NCBI GenBank assembly: GCA_023397245.1
Contig: JAEWUH010000204.1
Location: 1 to 31,951, forward strand
From: Bacillota bacterium
Lineage (GTDB): Bacteria; Bacillota; Clostridia; Oscillospirales; Acutalibacteraceae
Direction of reading: 5' to 3'
DNA: 31,951 nt
Position 1 is the first letter of the stretch. The number at the start of each line of letters is the position of its first letter. Below the pieces are notes generated by a model. That model searched no databases and was not told the DNA's origin. It was given only the letters and a program-made list of their open reading frames with translations. Position numbers and translations under genes: made by a program. This document shows, one piece after another, positions 22,975 to 30,664 of this stretch.

Positions 22975-23520
22975 ATGAAACTAATCGAGAAAAAGCTGGA
23001 AGAAAAAGAAATTTATGTCGGCAGGATTGTCCGCTTCCATGTGGACAAGGTCGAGCTGCAAAATGGTAAAACCTCCACCCGCGAATGCATTGACCATCCG
23101 GGCGGGGTGAGCGTCGCCGTTCTGACCGACAAGGACGAAATGCTCTTTGTGCGCCAGTTCCGCTACCCTTACCGCGAAGCCGTGCTGGAAGCTCCCGCAG
23201 GCAAACTGGAAAAAGGCGAAGACCCGTTTGAGGCTATGAAGCGCGAGCAGAGGGAGGAAACCGGCACCACCGGCACCGGTTATCTGGAGCTGGGCAAACT
23301 CTATCCTTCGCCGGGCTACACGAACGAGATCATTTACCTCTACGCCTGCCGCGCGGCATCCTTCGGCGAGACCGACTTTGACGACGACGAATTTCTGCAG
23401 GTGGAACGCATTCCGGTGGACAAAGCGGTGGAAATGGTCATGAACAATGAGATTCCGGACGCCAAAACGCAGGTCCTTGTGCTGAAGACCGCGCAGCTTC
23501 TAAAGGACAGAAAAATTTGA
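22975..23520 (+). CDS. Nudix hydrolase, probable ADP-ribose pyrophosphatase
   Basis: A 181-residue Nudix enzyme that would hydrolyse ADP-ribose to AMP and ribose 5-phosphate. The Nudix box runs G76 to T98 (GKLEKGEDPFEAMKREQREETG), with REQREE where the usual form is RELxEE. The GGVSVAVL and FVRQFRYPYR strands and LYPSPGYTNEIIYLYA after the box are typical of the NudF group. GGAG lies 6 bases before the ATG. It starts a three-gene rightward unit. Confidence 0.92.
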   Translation: MKLIEKKLEEKEIYVGRIVRFHVDKVELQNGKTSTRECIDHPGGVSVAVLTDKDEMLFVRQFRYPYREAVLEAPAGKLEKGEDPFEAMKREQREETGTTGTGYLELGKLYPSPGYTNEIIYLYACRAASFGETDFDDDEFLQVERIPVDKAVEMVMNNEIPDAKTQVLVLKTAQLLKDRKI

Positions 23521-23536
23521 GGAAACGGGTGATTCC

Positions 23537-23809
23537 ATGAAAAAGCAAAGAAAACCTGTTTATCTGGATGAGCGCGGAAAGCATCTTTTGATTTATGTCA
23601 GCCTGCTGTTTGCCGCCGTCTTTTTTGCGTTTCAAAGTCCCGATCAGCTCTGGCTTTCTATCGGGCTTGGAGCCGGTATCCTGTACGGCCTGATTCATGA
23701 CTTTGTTATGAGCCGCAAGGAGAAAAAAACAGCGGACGAAAGCGGCGAAGTTTCAACCGAAATTGAAAAAACGGTGGAAAACAAGAGGCCTGCGGATAAA
23801 GAGGAATAG
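23537..23809 (+). CDS. Small two-helix membrane protein, unknown function
   Basis: A 90-residue protein with two hydrophobic segments (about 18-32 and 38-54) followed by a charged Lys/Glu tail of about 35 residues. No family was recognised. It follows the Nudix gene by 16 bases and precedes the tautomerase by 15, so all three are likely co-transcribed. Confidence 0.7.
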   Translation: MKKQRKPVYLDERGKHLLIYVSLLFAAVFFAFQSPDQLWLSIGLGAGILYGLIHDFVMSRKEKKTADESGEVSTEIEKTVENKRPADKEE

Positions 23810-23824
23810 AAAGAAGGAACGGCG

Positions 23825-24037
23825 ATGCCTTATATCACCGTGGAGGGCGGCACCCTGACGCCGCAGCAAAAAGAGGAGCTTATCGAAAAGCTTACAAAGA
23901 CCGCTTCGGAAGTGACCCATATCCCGGCGGAGTTTTTCCTTGTGACCCTAAAGGAATTGCCCGATAACAGCATCGGAATCGGCGGAAAAACGATTGACAA
24001 AATCAAAGCAGAATACAAAAGCAGCAGCCATACATAA
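23825..24037 (+). CDS. 4-oxalocrotonate tautomerase family protein
   Basis: A 70-residue protein of the 4-OT family. Proline follows the initiator Met (MPYITVEGG), which would be the catalytic N-terminal Pro1 after Met removal. The TPQQKEELIEKLTKTASE helix is typical. The substrate is unknown: many clostridial members sit outside any aromatic pathway, as here. GAAGGA lies before the ATG. Its stop codon is part of the terminator stem at 24021. Confidence 0.9.
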   Translation: MPYITVEGGTLTPQQKEELIEKLTKTASEVTHIPAEFFLVTLKELPDNSIGIGGKTIDKIKAEYKSSSHT

Positions 24038-24061
24038 TTCTACTTTATGTATGGCTGCTGC
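24021..24061. terminator. Terminator hairpin between convergent genes
   Basis: A perfect 17-base-pair stem starting GCAGCAGCCATACATAA closes a 7-base loop. AATTTTAT follows on the plus strand; on the minus strand a less T-rich CTTTTGT follows. It ends the Nudix-tautomerase unit and probably the EFR1 gene coming from the right. Confidence 0.8.
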
Positions 24062-24093
24062 AATTTTATACGAATGGTATTTATATTTTCCAG

Positions 24094-24849
24094 TTAAACA
24101 TTCGGGTTGACATACCTTTTCCGTTTCTGCGTCAGATTATTATAATTGATTGCCTGTGCCGGGCAGTTTTGCAGACACGCAGGGCAAAGCTCGCAATGGT
24201 GGCTCCACTCCGGTTTTCCGTTGACCAGCGTAATATTATGAACCGGGCACCTTTTTGCACAAAGCCCGCAGCCGGTGCAGTTTTCATTCAGATTAAAGTT
24301 TACATCTCTGGTCGGAAAGCTTTTCAAGGCGGATTCATTGATCGGTTTTCCGAGCAGCCACGCAATCATAAGTTTACTCTTCTCTAAGGGCTGCTCCTTT
24401 TTATCGGCAACGACCTTGCCGATAAGGGCGGCCTTCTTTTTTTCGCGCACAAAAAGCTTCCGCTGTGTTTTCTCACTGTCGGCATTAAAGGAGATAATGT
24501 AATTTTCAGGCATTCGGATGGCAAATCCGGAATGCAGCTTCCGATTTTTCTGCCTTAACAGGTCGTTGACCTGAGTCAGCGACGCAGCAAAGGTATGGCC
24601 GCAGGTTGCAACCGCAAAAAGGTACGGATCGTTTTCAAACCCAATTTTTTCCAGAAAAGTCTTCACAATATTCGGAATTCCCCAGAAATAGACAGGGAAT
24701 ACAATTCCCACCCGTTCCGCGGCAATCCGTTTTTCGGTGTCATATTTCGCAAGGCTGATAATCTCACAGTCCCCGATTTCCGCCGCGATATCCCTCGCGA
24801 CTTGCAGGCAGTTTCCGGTTGCGCTGAAATAAAACAAAACATTTTTCAT
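24094..24849 (-). CDS. EFR1-type flavodoxin/ferredoxin fusion protein
   Basis: A 251-residue protein joining a flavodoxin-like domain to a two-cluster ferredoxin domain. The FMN loop is FYFSATGN (6-13). The 4Fe-4S ligands are CTGCGLCAKRCP (191 on) and CELCPACLQNCP (219 on). This layout is known as EFR1 in anaerobic Bacillota and implies electron transfer; partners are unknown. ATG 24849 is chosen over the in-frame GTG three codons upstream because AAAGGG lies 8 bases before it. The palindrome at 24869 lies just upstream, and an arsR gene precedes it on the same strand. Confidence 0.88.
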   Translation of the reverse strand: MKNVLFYFSATGNCLQVARDIAAEIGDCEIISLAKYDTEKRIAAERVGIVFPVYFWGIPNIVKTFLEKIGFENDPYLFAVATCGHTFAASLTQVNDLLRQKNRKLHSGFAIRMPENYIISFNADSEKTQRKLFVREKKKAALIGKVVADKKEQPLEKSKLMIAWLLGKPINESALKSFPTRDVNFNLNENCTGCGLCAKRCPVHNITLVNGKPEWSHHCELCPACLQNCPAQAINYNNLTQKRKRYVNPNV

Positions 24850-24868
24850 ACATTTCACCCTTTCATAA

Positions 24869-24884
24869 TTTTACAACTGTAAAA
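24869..24884. promoter_or_regulatory. Palindromic operator candidate upstream of the EFR1 gene
   Basis: TTTTACA-AC-TGTAAAA has perfect 7-base arms and lies 20 bases upstream of the EFR1 start. Its size and AT-rich symmetry fit a dimeric winged-helix regulator; the neighbouring ArsR protein is the natural candidate (inference). Confidence 0.5.
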
Positions 24885-25000
24885 CTGTTTTGCTATAAAA
24901 GGAGAGTCAATTTCAGATTTCCGTTCTAAAACAGACTCCCTTAAAAAAGTACGGATTCAATCAAAGCGCGCAAACCGTCCGGCAAGGTGCGTGTCGCGAT

Positions 25001-25309
25001 TTATTCTGCACTTCCTGACTTCTCAATATCAAATACGGTTTTGAGTTCCGCCAGCAATTCTCTGTTGCCATGCGCCACTAAAAACTTTCCACTTTTTTCC
25101 GTCTCAATCAGTCCCGCGTTGCTCAGCTCCTTCAAATGGTGCGAGATTGTCGGAGCGCCGATGTTCAGTTTCTGCATAATTTCAGAAATCGGGCAGTCGC
25201 AGTCCGCTTCGAACTTCTTTTCATCACATTTTAAAATATTGAAAAAAATCTCAAGCCGATTCTCATTGGAAAGGGCTTTATAGATTTTCGCCAGCTGCTT
25301 CGTTGTCAT
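25001..25309 (-). CDS. ArsR-family winged-helix regulator with CxC motif
   Basis: A 102-residue ArsR/SmtB-type repressor: ALSNENRLEIFFNIL, then the recognition helix region NIGAPTISHHLKELSNAGLI and a wing TEKSGKFLVAHG. CDC (37-39) stands where arsenic/cadmium/lead sensors have the CVC metal ligand motif, and Cys28 is a further thiol, so metal, metalloid or redox sensing is plausible. ATG 25309 is chosen for its GAGGA 6 bases upstream; an in-frame TTG at 25336 lies inside the likely promoter start region. The downstream EFR1 gene is on the same strand. Confidence 0.85.
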   Translation of the reverse strand: MTTKQLAKIYKALSNENRLEIFFNILKCDEKKFEADCDCPISEIMQKLNIGAPTISHHLKELSNAGLIETEKSGKFLVAHGNRELLAELKTVFDIEKSGSAE

Positions 25310-25345
25310 AGGCTTCCTCATTTCGATACTTGTCAAATCATAATA

Positions 25346-25374
25346 AATATATCAGATGCTTTCTGTTCTGTCAA
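25346..25374 (-). promoter_or_regulatory. arsR-type gene promoter
   Basis: On the minus strand a perfect TTGACA (25374-25369) and TATATT (25351-25346) are separated by 17 bases, about 37 bases before the chosen ATG. It starts within a few bases of the DUF1015 stop, so the regulator has its own transcription unit. Confidence 0.8.
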
Positions 25375-25382
25375 TATAAAGT

Positions 25383-26498
25383 TTATTTCGATGATCGGTC
25401 AGGGAAGCTCATGACCGCTCCGGCAGGAAACGGCGGATAAAAACAGGCTGATTTCGGCGGCAGAATCTCCCCTGCTCCGGTAATTTCAAAAATCTCCTTC
25501 TTCCGCGCGGGGCTGAGCAGGAACGCGCACCGGCCCGCGCCGCTCTGAACCGATTCGACCGCGGCTAACGCAGAAACAGTAAAGGAAGTTCTGTCCGCAT
25601 GGAGCAGTTTTTCCAAGACCAGACGGTGCAGAACATTGCATTCCAGGTTGCGGAAAACTTCGCCGCTTTGCGGCAAAATTTCGTCCATGGCGTGTTCTTT
25701 TAACAGGAGCAGCGTCCAGCTCCGGCCGCCGGAGCAAAGCCCCAGCGCTTTTCTGCCCTGCCGGTAAAGCGCGTCCAGATTGCTCTCGATTTCATCGGAA
25801 ACACGCGGGGACATTGCTTCCCTGGGAATGAGATCAAAGTAAGCGGCGCAGTCTGCCAGAAAACGGGATTCGTCAAAAGCCATGCCGTTTTCCAGTATGC
25901 AGTGATAAGGAAGAATGGAAAAATCCTGCTCCGCGTCGGTCAGCATCATATAAACGGAGCCGCTGCCGGACTGCCGTGCGGCTTCAAACTGCCCGTATGC
26001 TCCGGCTACCCACAGTTTGCGGTTCTGAAAATCCTCGCAGATCGTCCGGATGACAAGCAGGTCGTTCACCACCCACAGCCGGCAGGTAACCCCGCCGCGG
26101 GCAAATTCAAAACGCGGCTTCCCTCTGGAAAGCATATCGAGCCGGCTCATGGTTTTTCCGCCGTCATCCTCGTAGAGCGCGGGAACCGGGCTGAATTCGC
26201 AGGAGGTTTCCCGCAGCAGAGATAAAAATTCGGAAACCTCGGCGGGCTCGGCCTGCTCCACCGGCAGGATTTCCGCTTCCGCTTCGGTCTTTACCCGGCA
26301 AAGCAGGCTTTTCACCTTTCGCGCTTGCCCAAAACGGGAGTACTCTTGCTCGCAGATGTAAAAGGCGTCGGCGGTATCCTGTTTGAGAACGCCGCTTTCC
26401 TTCCATGTTTGGAAAAGCTCCGCGGAAAAATCCGCGTCTTCCCGGTATTCCGCCTGTTCCGAAATGCGCAGCGCGCGCAGTGGGTAAAGTATCGCCAT
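25383..26498 (-). CDS. Degenerate DUF1015-family protein
   Basis: A 371-residue protein. The later part fits the DUF1015 family: ILPYHC (195-200), VFRNLECNVLH (281-291), AFLLSP (325-330) and LPPKSACFYPPFPAG (346-360). The family's hallmark ADGHHRYEAA appears as LWVAGAYGQFEAA (162-174), so the HHR triplet is lost, and the usual PHE segment reads PVEQ. The early region that normally carries RPxxPYDVV is also shortened. It may be an inactive relative with a binding role. ATG 26498 has GGAG 9 bases upstream; longer in-frame starts reach into the repeat. Confidence 0.75.
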   Translation of the reverse strand: MAILYPLRALRISEQAEYREDADFSAELFQTWKESGVLKQDTADAFYICEQEYSRFGQARKVKSLLCRVKTEAEAEILPVEQAEPAEVSEFLSLLRETSCEFSPVPALYEDDGGKTMSRLDMLSRGKPRFEFARGGVTCRLWVVNDLLVIRTICEDFQNRKLWVAGAYGQFEAARQSGSGSVYMMLTDAEQDFSILPYHCILENGMAFDESRFLADCAAYFDLIPREAMSPRVSDEIESNLDALYRQGRKALGLCSGGRSWTLLLLKEHAMDEILPQSGEVFRNLECNVLHRLVLEKLLHADRTSFTVSALAAVESVQSGAGRCAFLLSPARKKEIFEITGAGEILPPKSACFYPPFPAGAVMSFPDRSSK

Positions 26499-26531
26499 AT
26501 TCATACACTCCATTAATTTATGTTTTTCACG

Positions 26532-27075
26532 GTCTCCCTTGATAAAGGGAGATGTCATCCGCAGATGACAGAGAGATTATTCTCGCCGTAGCGAAACCTA
26601 TCTCGGGTGCAATCCACGAAAAATTTTTTGCTGTAGAGCGACCTGTCTTTTATAAAACAGCATTGATGATTTAGTTAGCCGCCCTCAGGCCGGGCAGGGC
26701 AGGCTGAGCCTGCATGCAATTTTACACTTAGCTAACCGGGTGCTTACTTGGGGCGAGGAGAAAAGCCTCTACCACCACAAAGAAGAAACACGTAGTCGCC
26801 GTAGGCGCGTGTGACGCTGTGCGTCCGAAAGTATGCAAAGTCCCGGCAAGCATCCCCCGGGGATTCCCATCTGCCTAAAAGGTATCAATTTTCAAAATGA
26901 TTTTCATTGACGGAGAACACTTACCTGTTTCAATAGAAGAATCCCACGTTAACAAGGGAAGTTTTTGCTTGTTTTATCTTTGTCTCCCTTGCTAAAGGGA
27001 GGTGTCACCCGCAGGTGACAGAGAGATTCTCCCGCCGCAGCGAAACCCATCCCACCTGCAGTCGACAGAGGGATT
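26532..27075 (-). repeat. Composite intergenic repeat, copy 5 (A - D - B/C hybrid - A, inverted)
   Basis: Read on the minus strand: an A half copy (27075-27029), module A (27028-26981), module D with arms GTCAAT/ATTGAT (26911-26884), then module B (26862-26675). In this B the first hairpin of about 45 bases is missing, and after the left arm of the second stem a whole C module is inserted (GACGCACAGCGTC to TGGTGGTAGAGG). The B end CGGCCTGAGGGCGGCTAA is intact. Another A copy follows at 26578-26532. Most of the 832-base gap between the DUF1015 and ABC genes is this element. Confidence 0.82.
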
Positions 27076-27330
27076 AACTTTTGTTCAGTCCCCTATTATT
27101 TTAATGTCCTCCGCGCCCTGCGTCAAGCAAAGAATGGCGGCGCGCCTTTTCACCGAACCGTCACGTAAAGTTCAGAATTTTGCGGGGATTATTTAAAGAA
27201 ATGTTTACATTTGTTTGGAGAAAATTTGTTAAAATAAAAAAGAATTCAAAAATTCTTATTTATGCTTTCGTAAGAATAATGCAACGGCTTATAGTGAGAC
27301 GCTGTAACAGAAAACAGGAGGGACTCTGGA
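27076..27330. other. Upstream region of the ABC operon
   Basis: Non-coding, AT-rich toward the gene. TTTACA (27204-27209) and TAAAAT (27230-27235) are 20 bases apart, too far for a confident promoter. AAGAATT-caaa-AATTCTT (27240-27257) is a perfect 7-base inverted repeat and could be an operator. AGGAGG lies just before the ATG at 27331. Confidence 0.4.
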
Positions 27331-28317
27331 ATGATTGAGGTCAAAAACCTCTCAAAGCGCTACGGGCAGAACGTCGCTTTGAACAATATCAGCTTTTCAA
27401 TCGAAGAGGGCACGGTAGTCGGATTCTTGGGGCCGAACGGCGCGGGAAAATCCACAACGATGAACATTATTACCGGCTATCTTTCGGCCAGTTCCGGCGT
27501 AGTCACGGTGGGCGGTTACAATACGCTGGACAATCCGAACGAGGTCAAGAAGCTCATCGGCTATATGCCGGAAATTCCGCCGCTTTATCCGGATATGACC
27601 GTTAAGGAATACCTGAATTTTATGTATGACCTGAAAAAGGTTACCCTGCCGCGGGAAAAGCATATCCGGGAAATCTGTTCGCTGGTGAAGATCAGCGACG
27701 TTTACAACCGGCTTATCGCGAACCTTTCCAAGGGCTACAAACAGCGCGTAGGGCTGGCGCAGGCTTTGCTGGGCAACCCTCCCGTTCTCATTCTTGACGA
27801 GCCGACGGTCGGCCTTGACCCGAAGCAGATCATCGATATCCGCAATCTGGTGAAAAGCCTTGGCAGAAACCATACGATTATTCTTAGCTCCCACATCCTG
27901 CCGGAAATTCAGGCGGTGTGCGAGCGCATTATCATTGTCAGCAAGGGAAACCTGGTTGCCGACGGAACGCCGGATTCCCTGTCGCACAGCCTCAGCACCG
28001 AGCATAAGCTCATCGTGCGCATGGCGGGCCCGGAGGATGAAATTTTGAACGGCCTCAAGACCGTGAAGAATGTGGCGGGAGCCGAAAGCTACGGCGAAAA
28101 GGAACCGGGCGTCTTTGAATTTTCCGTTGAGGCAAAAGAAGGCGCGGATTTGCGCCGCGACCTGTTCCGTTTTGCCGCGAAAAAGGACTGGCCGATTCTG
28201 GCACTTTCCAGCAGCGAAATGTCGTTGGAGGATGTGTTCCTGCGCCTGACCAGTGCCGCGTACTTTAAAGACAACGCGGTTCTGACGGAAGCAATGAAAG
28301 GAGAGGATACGGAATGA
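27331..28317 (+). CDS. ABC transporter ATP-binding protein (GldA-like)
   Basis: A 328-residue ATPase. Walker A is GPNGAGKST (34-42), signature LSKGYKQR (132-139), Walker B VLILDEP (152-158), H-loop His188 in SSHILPE. The Q-loop reads GYMPE, as in the group fused in operons with GldF/GldG-like partners. About 100 C-terminal residues beyond the ATPase core form the extra domain common to this group. AGGAGG before the ATG. Its TGA overlaps the permease ATG by 4 bases. Confidence 0.95.
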   Translation: MIEVKNLSKRYGQNVALNNISFSIEEGTVVGFLGPNGAGKSTTMNIITGYLSASSGVVTVGGYNTLDNPNEVKKLIGYMPEIPPLYPDMTVKEYLNFMYDLKKVTLPREKHIREICSLVKISDVYNRLIANLSKGYKQRVGLAQALLGNPPVLILDEPTVGLDPKQIIDIRNLVKSLGRNHTIILSSHILPEIQAVCERIIIVSKGNLVADGTPDSLSHSLSTEHKLIVRMAGPEDEILNGLKTVKNVAGAESYGEKEPGVFEFSVEAKEGADLRRDLFRFAAKKDWPILALSSSEMSLEDVFLRLTSAAYFKDNAVLTEAMKGEDTE

Positions 28318-29018
28318 CGGCAGTTACAAAGCGTGAATTGAAATCCTACTTCTACTCCCCGGTCGGATATGTGTGCGTGGGGGTTTTGCTGGCGCTTTAC
28401 GGATATTATTTTTATCAGGTAATGATGCTGCGCTCCTCCTCCTACATTTCCAGCGTTTACGGCACCCTGTTTGTCTGGAGCATGATGATCATCCCGATTC
28501 TCACCATGAGGAGCTTCAGCGAGGAGATTCGCAATAAGACTGATCAGGCGCTCCTTACCGCGCCCGTGGGCGTCACCTCCATCGTCATGGGCAAGTTTCT
28601 CGCCGCGCTTGCCGTATATGCCATCGCCATTGCGGGGAGCCTTGTTCCCGCCGTGGTAATCGGGTGTTTTTCCTCCCCCAGCTGGCCGCAGATTTTCGGC
28701 AACGCGTTCGGTACGCTGCTTTACGGCGCGGCCATGATTTCCATCGGCGTATTTATTTCCTCGCTGACGCAGAGCCAGATCGTCTCCGCCATCGGCACCT
28801 TCGGCATTGCGATTATCCTGCTTGTAATCGACCAGATGACGAGCGTGGTTTCCAATCCGGTCGTAACCAAACTCATCGGCTGGATTTCCTTTAATTCGCG
28901 TTATACGCCCTTTACCAAGGGCAGCTTCGATATACCGAGTATCGTCTTCTTTTTGAGCGTGATCGCGGTCTTTGTGTTTTTGACCGCCCGCAAGCTCGAA
29001 AGCAGAAGATGGGGCTGA
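28314..29018 (+). CDS. ABC-2 type permease (GldF-like)
   Basis: A 234-residue membrane protein with about six hydrophobic segments, starting with VGYVCVGVLLALYGYYFY and ending near IVFFLSVIAVFVFL. The conserved PILTMRSFSEEIRNKTDQ segment followed by LLTAPV marks the ABC-2 permease group working with GldA-like ATPases. ATGA overlap with the ATPase gene. Substrate unknown. Confidence 0.92.
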   Translation: MTAVTKRELKSYFYSPVGYVCVGVLLALYGYYFYQVMMLRSSSYISSVYGTLFVWSMMIIPILTMRSFSEEIRNKTDQALLTAPVGVTSIVMGKFLAALAVYAIAIAGSLVPAVVIGCFSSPSWPQIFGNAFGTLLYGAAMISIGVFISSLTQSQIVSAIGTFGIAIILLVIDQMTSVVSNPVVTKLIGWISFNSRYTPFTKGSFDIPSIVFFLSVIAVFVFLTARKLESRRWG

Positions 29019-29031
29019 GGGGGTAATGAAA

Positions 29032-30663
29032 ATGAATAACGAAAACGATTTGAAGAATACCGGCGCGCCTCAGACGGAGGAAGCGCAGGAAAACACGGAG
29101 TCTGCGGAAACCGAAGCCGCGCAGACGGAAGAAAAAGCCGAAAAGCAAGAAAAGGCCGCAAAAAAGCCGGGGAGTAACCGGTTCAGGCAGTATGTTTCCA
29201 GCACGCGCTTCCGCCGCGGGAGCATTTCCACGGCGTTTACCGTGGGGTTCCTTGCCGTTGTCATCCTGATCAACGTCATCGTAGGCATTCTGGGCCAAAA
29301 GTATCCTTCCATGAACCTTGACCTCACCAAAAACGGAACCAACACGCTTTCCTCACAGGCGGCCAAAATTGTGGAAGGCGTAAAGACTCCGGTAACCATC
29401 TACATTATGGCCACGGAAGCCCAGACCAAGAACGACCAGATCCTTTCCAGCTACGGAATCCAGTTCAGCCAGGTAGGCTCTCTGGCGGCGAAAATCGCCG
29501 AGAAGAATGCGAAAATAAAGGTTCAATATATCGATCTGGCGAAAAACCCGACCTTTGCCACAAAATATAAATCCGAAAACATCCAGGAAGGCGACGTGGT
29601 AATCGAGAGCGAGAAGCGCAACCGTATTCTGGCCTACACCGACCTGTTCGACGTGCAGTATTCGCAGGACGGAACCTCTACCGAGGTTTATTCCAAGGTG
29701 GACAGCGCCCTTGCCTCCGGCCTGAATTCCGTTACCGCGGAGAGCCTGCCGGTGGTTGCGTTTGACACGGGCCACAGCGAGAAAATGGATTCCTCGGTTT
29801 ACAAAAACCTTTTGAGCGGCAACAATTTTGAAACAAAGGATTTCAATCTGCTGACCGACGCCATCCCGGAAAAAGCGCAGCTCATCGTTCTGGGATGCCC
29901 GTCCACCGACTACACCGATTCCGAGATTAAGAAGCTCGCCGATTTTCTGAGCAGCACCAAGCTGGCGGGTGACCGCACGCTGATGGTCACCTTCCATCCG
30001 AGCGTGGAAACCATGCCGAAGCTGGCTTCCTTCCTGAAGGAATGGGGCATTGAAGTGGTGCCGCAGGCGGTTATCGTGGAAAGCGACCAGTCCAAGTATT
30101 ATACCAATGACCCGAGCTATATCCTTTCCAACCTGCAGTCCGACCTGAGCTTAGGCTCGAATAAGGATTACGGCTACTTTACCACGCCGCAGTCCAACCC
30201 GATCAATATAGTCTTCGATACGCAGGGCAATAAGAAAACCTATGCCCTCGCAAAATCCAACGAGACCTGCTATGTGCAGACCAACGAAACAAAACAGGGA
30301 GAAACGTCCGCAAAGAAGGCCTACAATACCGCGGTGCTCACACAGAGCAGCGTTCAGTCCGGCGGGAAATCCTATAAAGCAAACGTCGTCGCGCTGGGCA
30401 GCACCATGATGTTCAGTTCGGAAATCATCTCTGCGAGTACGTTCGGAGACGGCGCCTACCTGATTGACCTTTCCCGGTACGCCACCGGAACAGGCAATGC
30501 GGCGACCGAGGTCGTCACGAATCCCGTACAGACCAACGTTTCGGACATTACCCTGAGCACAGGCGTGAGCACGCTTCTCGGCTTCGGTGTATTTACCGTT
30601 TTGATTCCGCTCCTGATCGCGATCGCAGGTATTTGTGTATTCCGCAAGAGGAGGAACCTGTAA
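29032..30663 (+). CDS. GldG-like ABC transporter auxiliary protein
   Basis: A 543-residue membrane-anchored protein. Residues 1-45 are charged and Glu/Ala/Lys-rich, a first membrane helix lies at about 67-88 and a last one at 514-536 before RKRRNL. Between them is the external domain of the GldG/ABC-auxiliary family, with VAFDTGHSEKM and IVLGCPSTDYTDSEIKKL. The second ATG (29032) is 8 bases from GAGGGGG and preferred; the ATG at 29026 is only 2 bases from it. In Bacteroidota GldG serves gliding; in Clostridia the role is unknown. Confidence 0.88.
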   Translation: MNNENDLKNTGAPQTEEAQENTESAETEAAQTEEKAEKQEKAAKKPGSNRFRQYVSSTRFRRGSISTAFTVGFLAVVILINVIVGILGQKYPSMNLDLTKNGTNTLSSQAAKIVEGVKTPVTIYIMATEAQTKNDQILSSYGIQFSQVGSLAAKIAEKNAKIKVQYIDLAKNPTFATKYKSENIQEGDVVIESEKRNRILAYTDLFDVQYSQDGTSTEVYSKVDSALASGLNSVTAESLPVVAFDTGHSEKMDSSVYKNLLSGNNFETKDFNLLTDAIPEKAQLIVLGCPSTDYTDSEIKKLADFLSSTKLAGDRTLMVTFHPSVETMPKLASFLKEWGIEVVPQAVIVESDQSKYYTNDPSYILSNLQSDLSLGSNKDYGYFTTPQSNPINIVFDTQGNKKTYALAKSNETCYVQTNETKQGETSAKKAYNTAVLTQSSVQSGGKSYKANVVALGSTMMFSSEIISASTFGDGAYLIDLSRYATGTGNAATEVVTNPVQTNVSDITLSTGVSTLLGFGVFTVLIPLLIAIAGICVFRKRRNL

Positions 30664-30664
30664 A

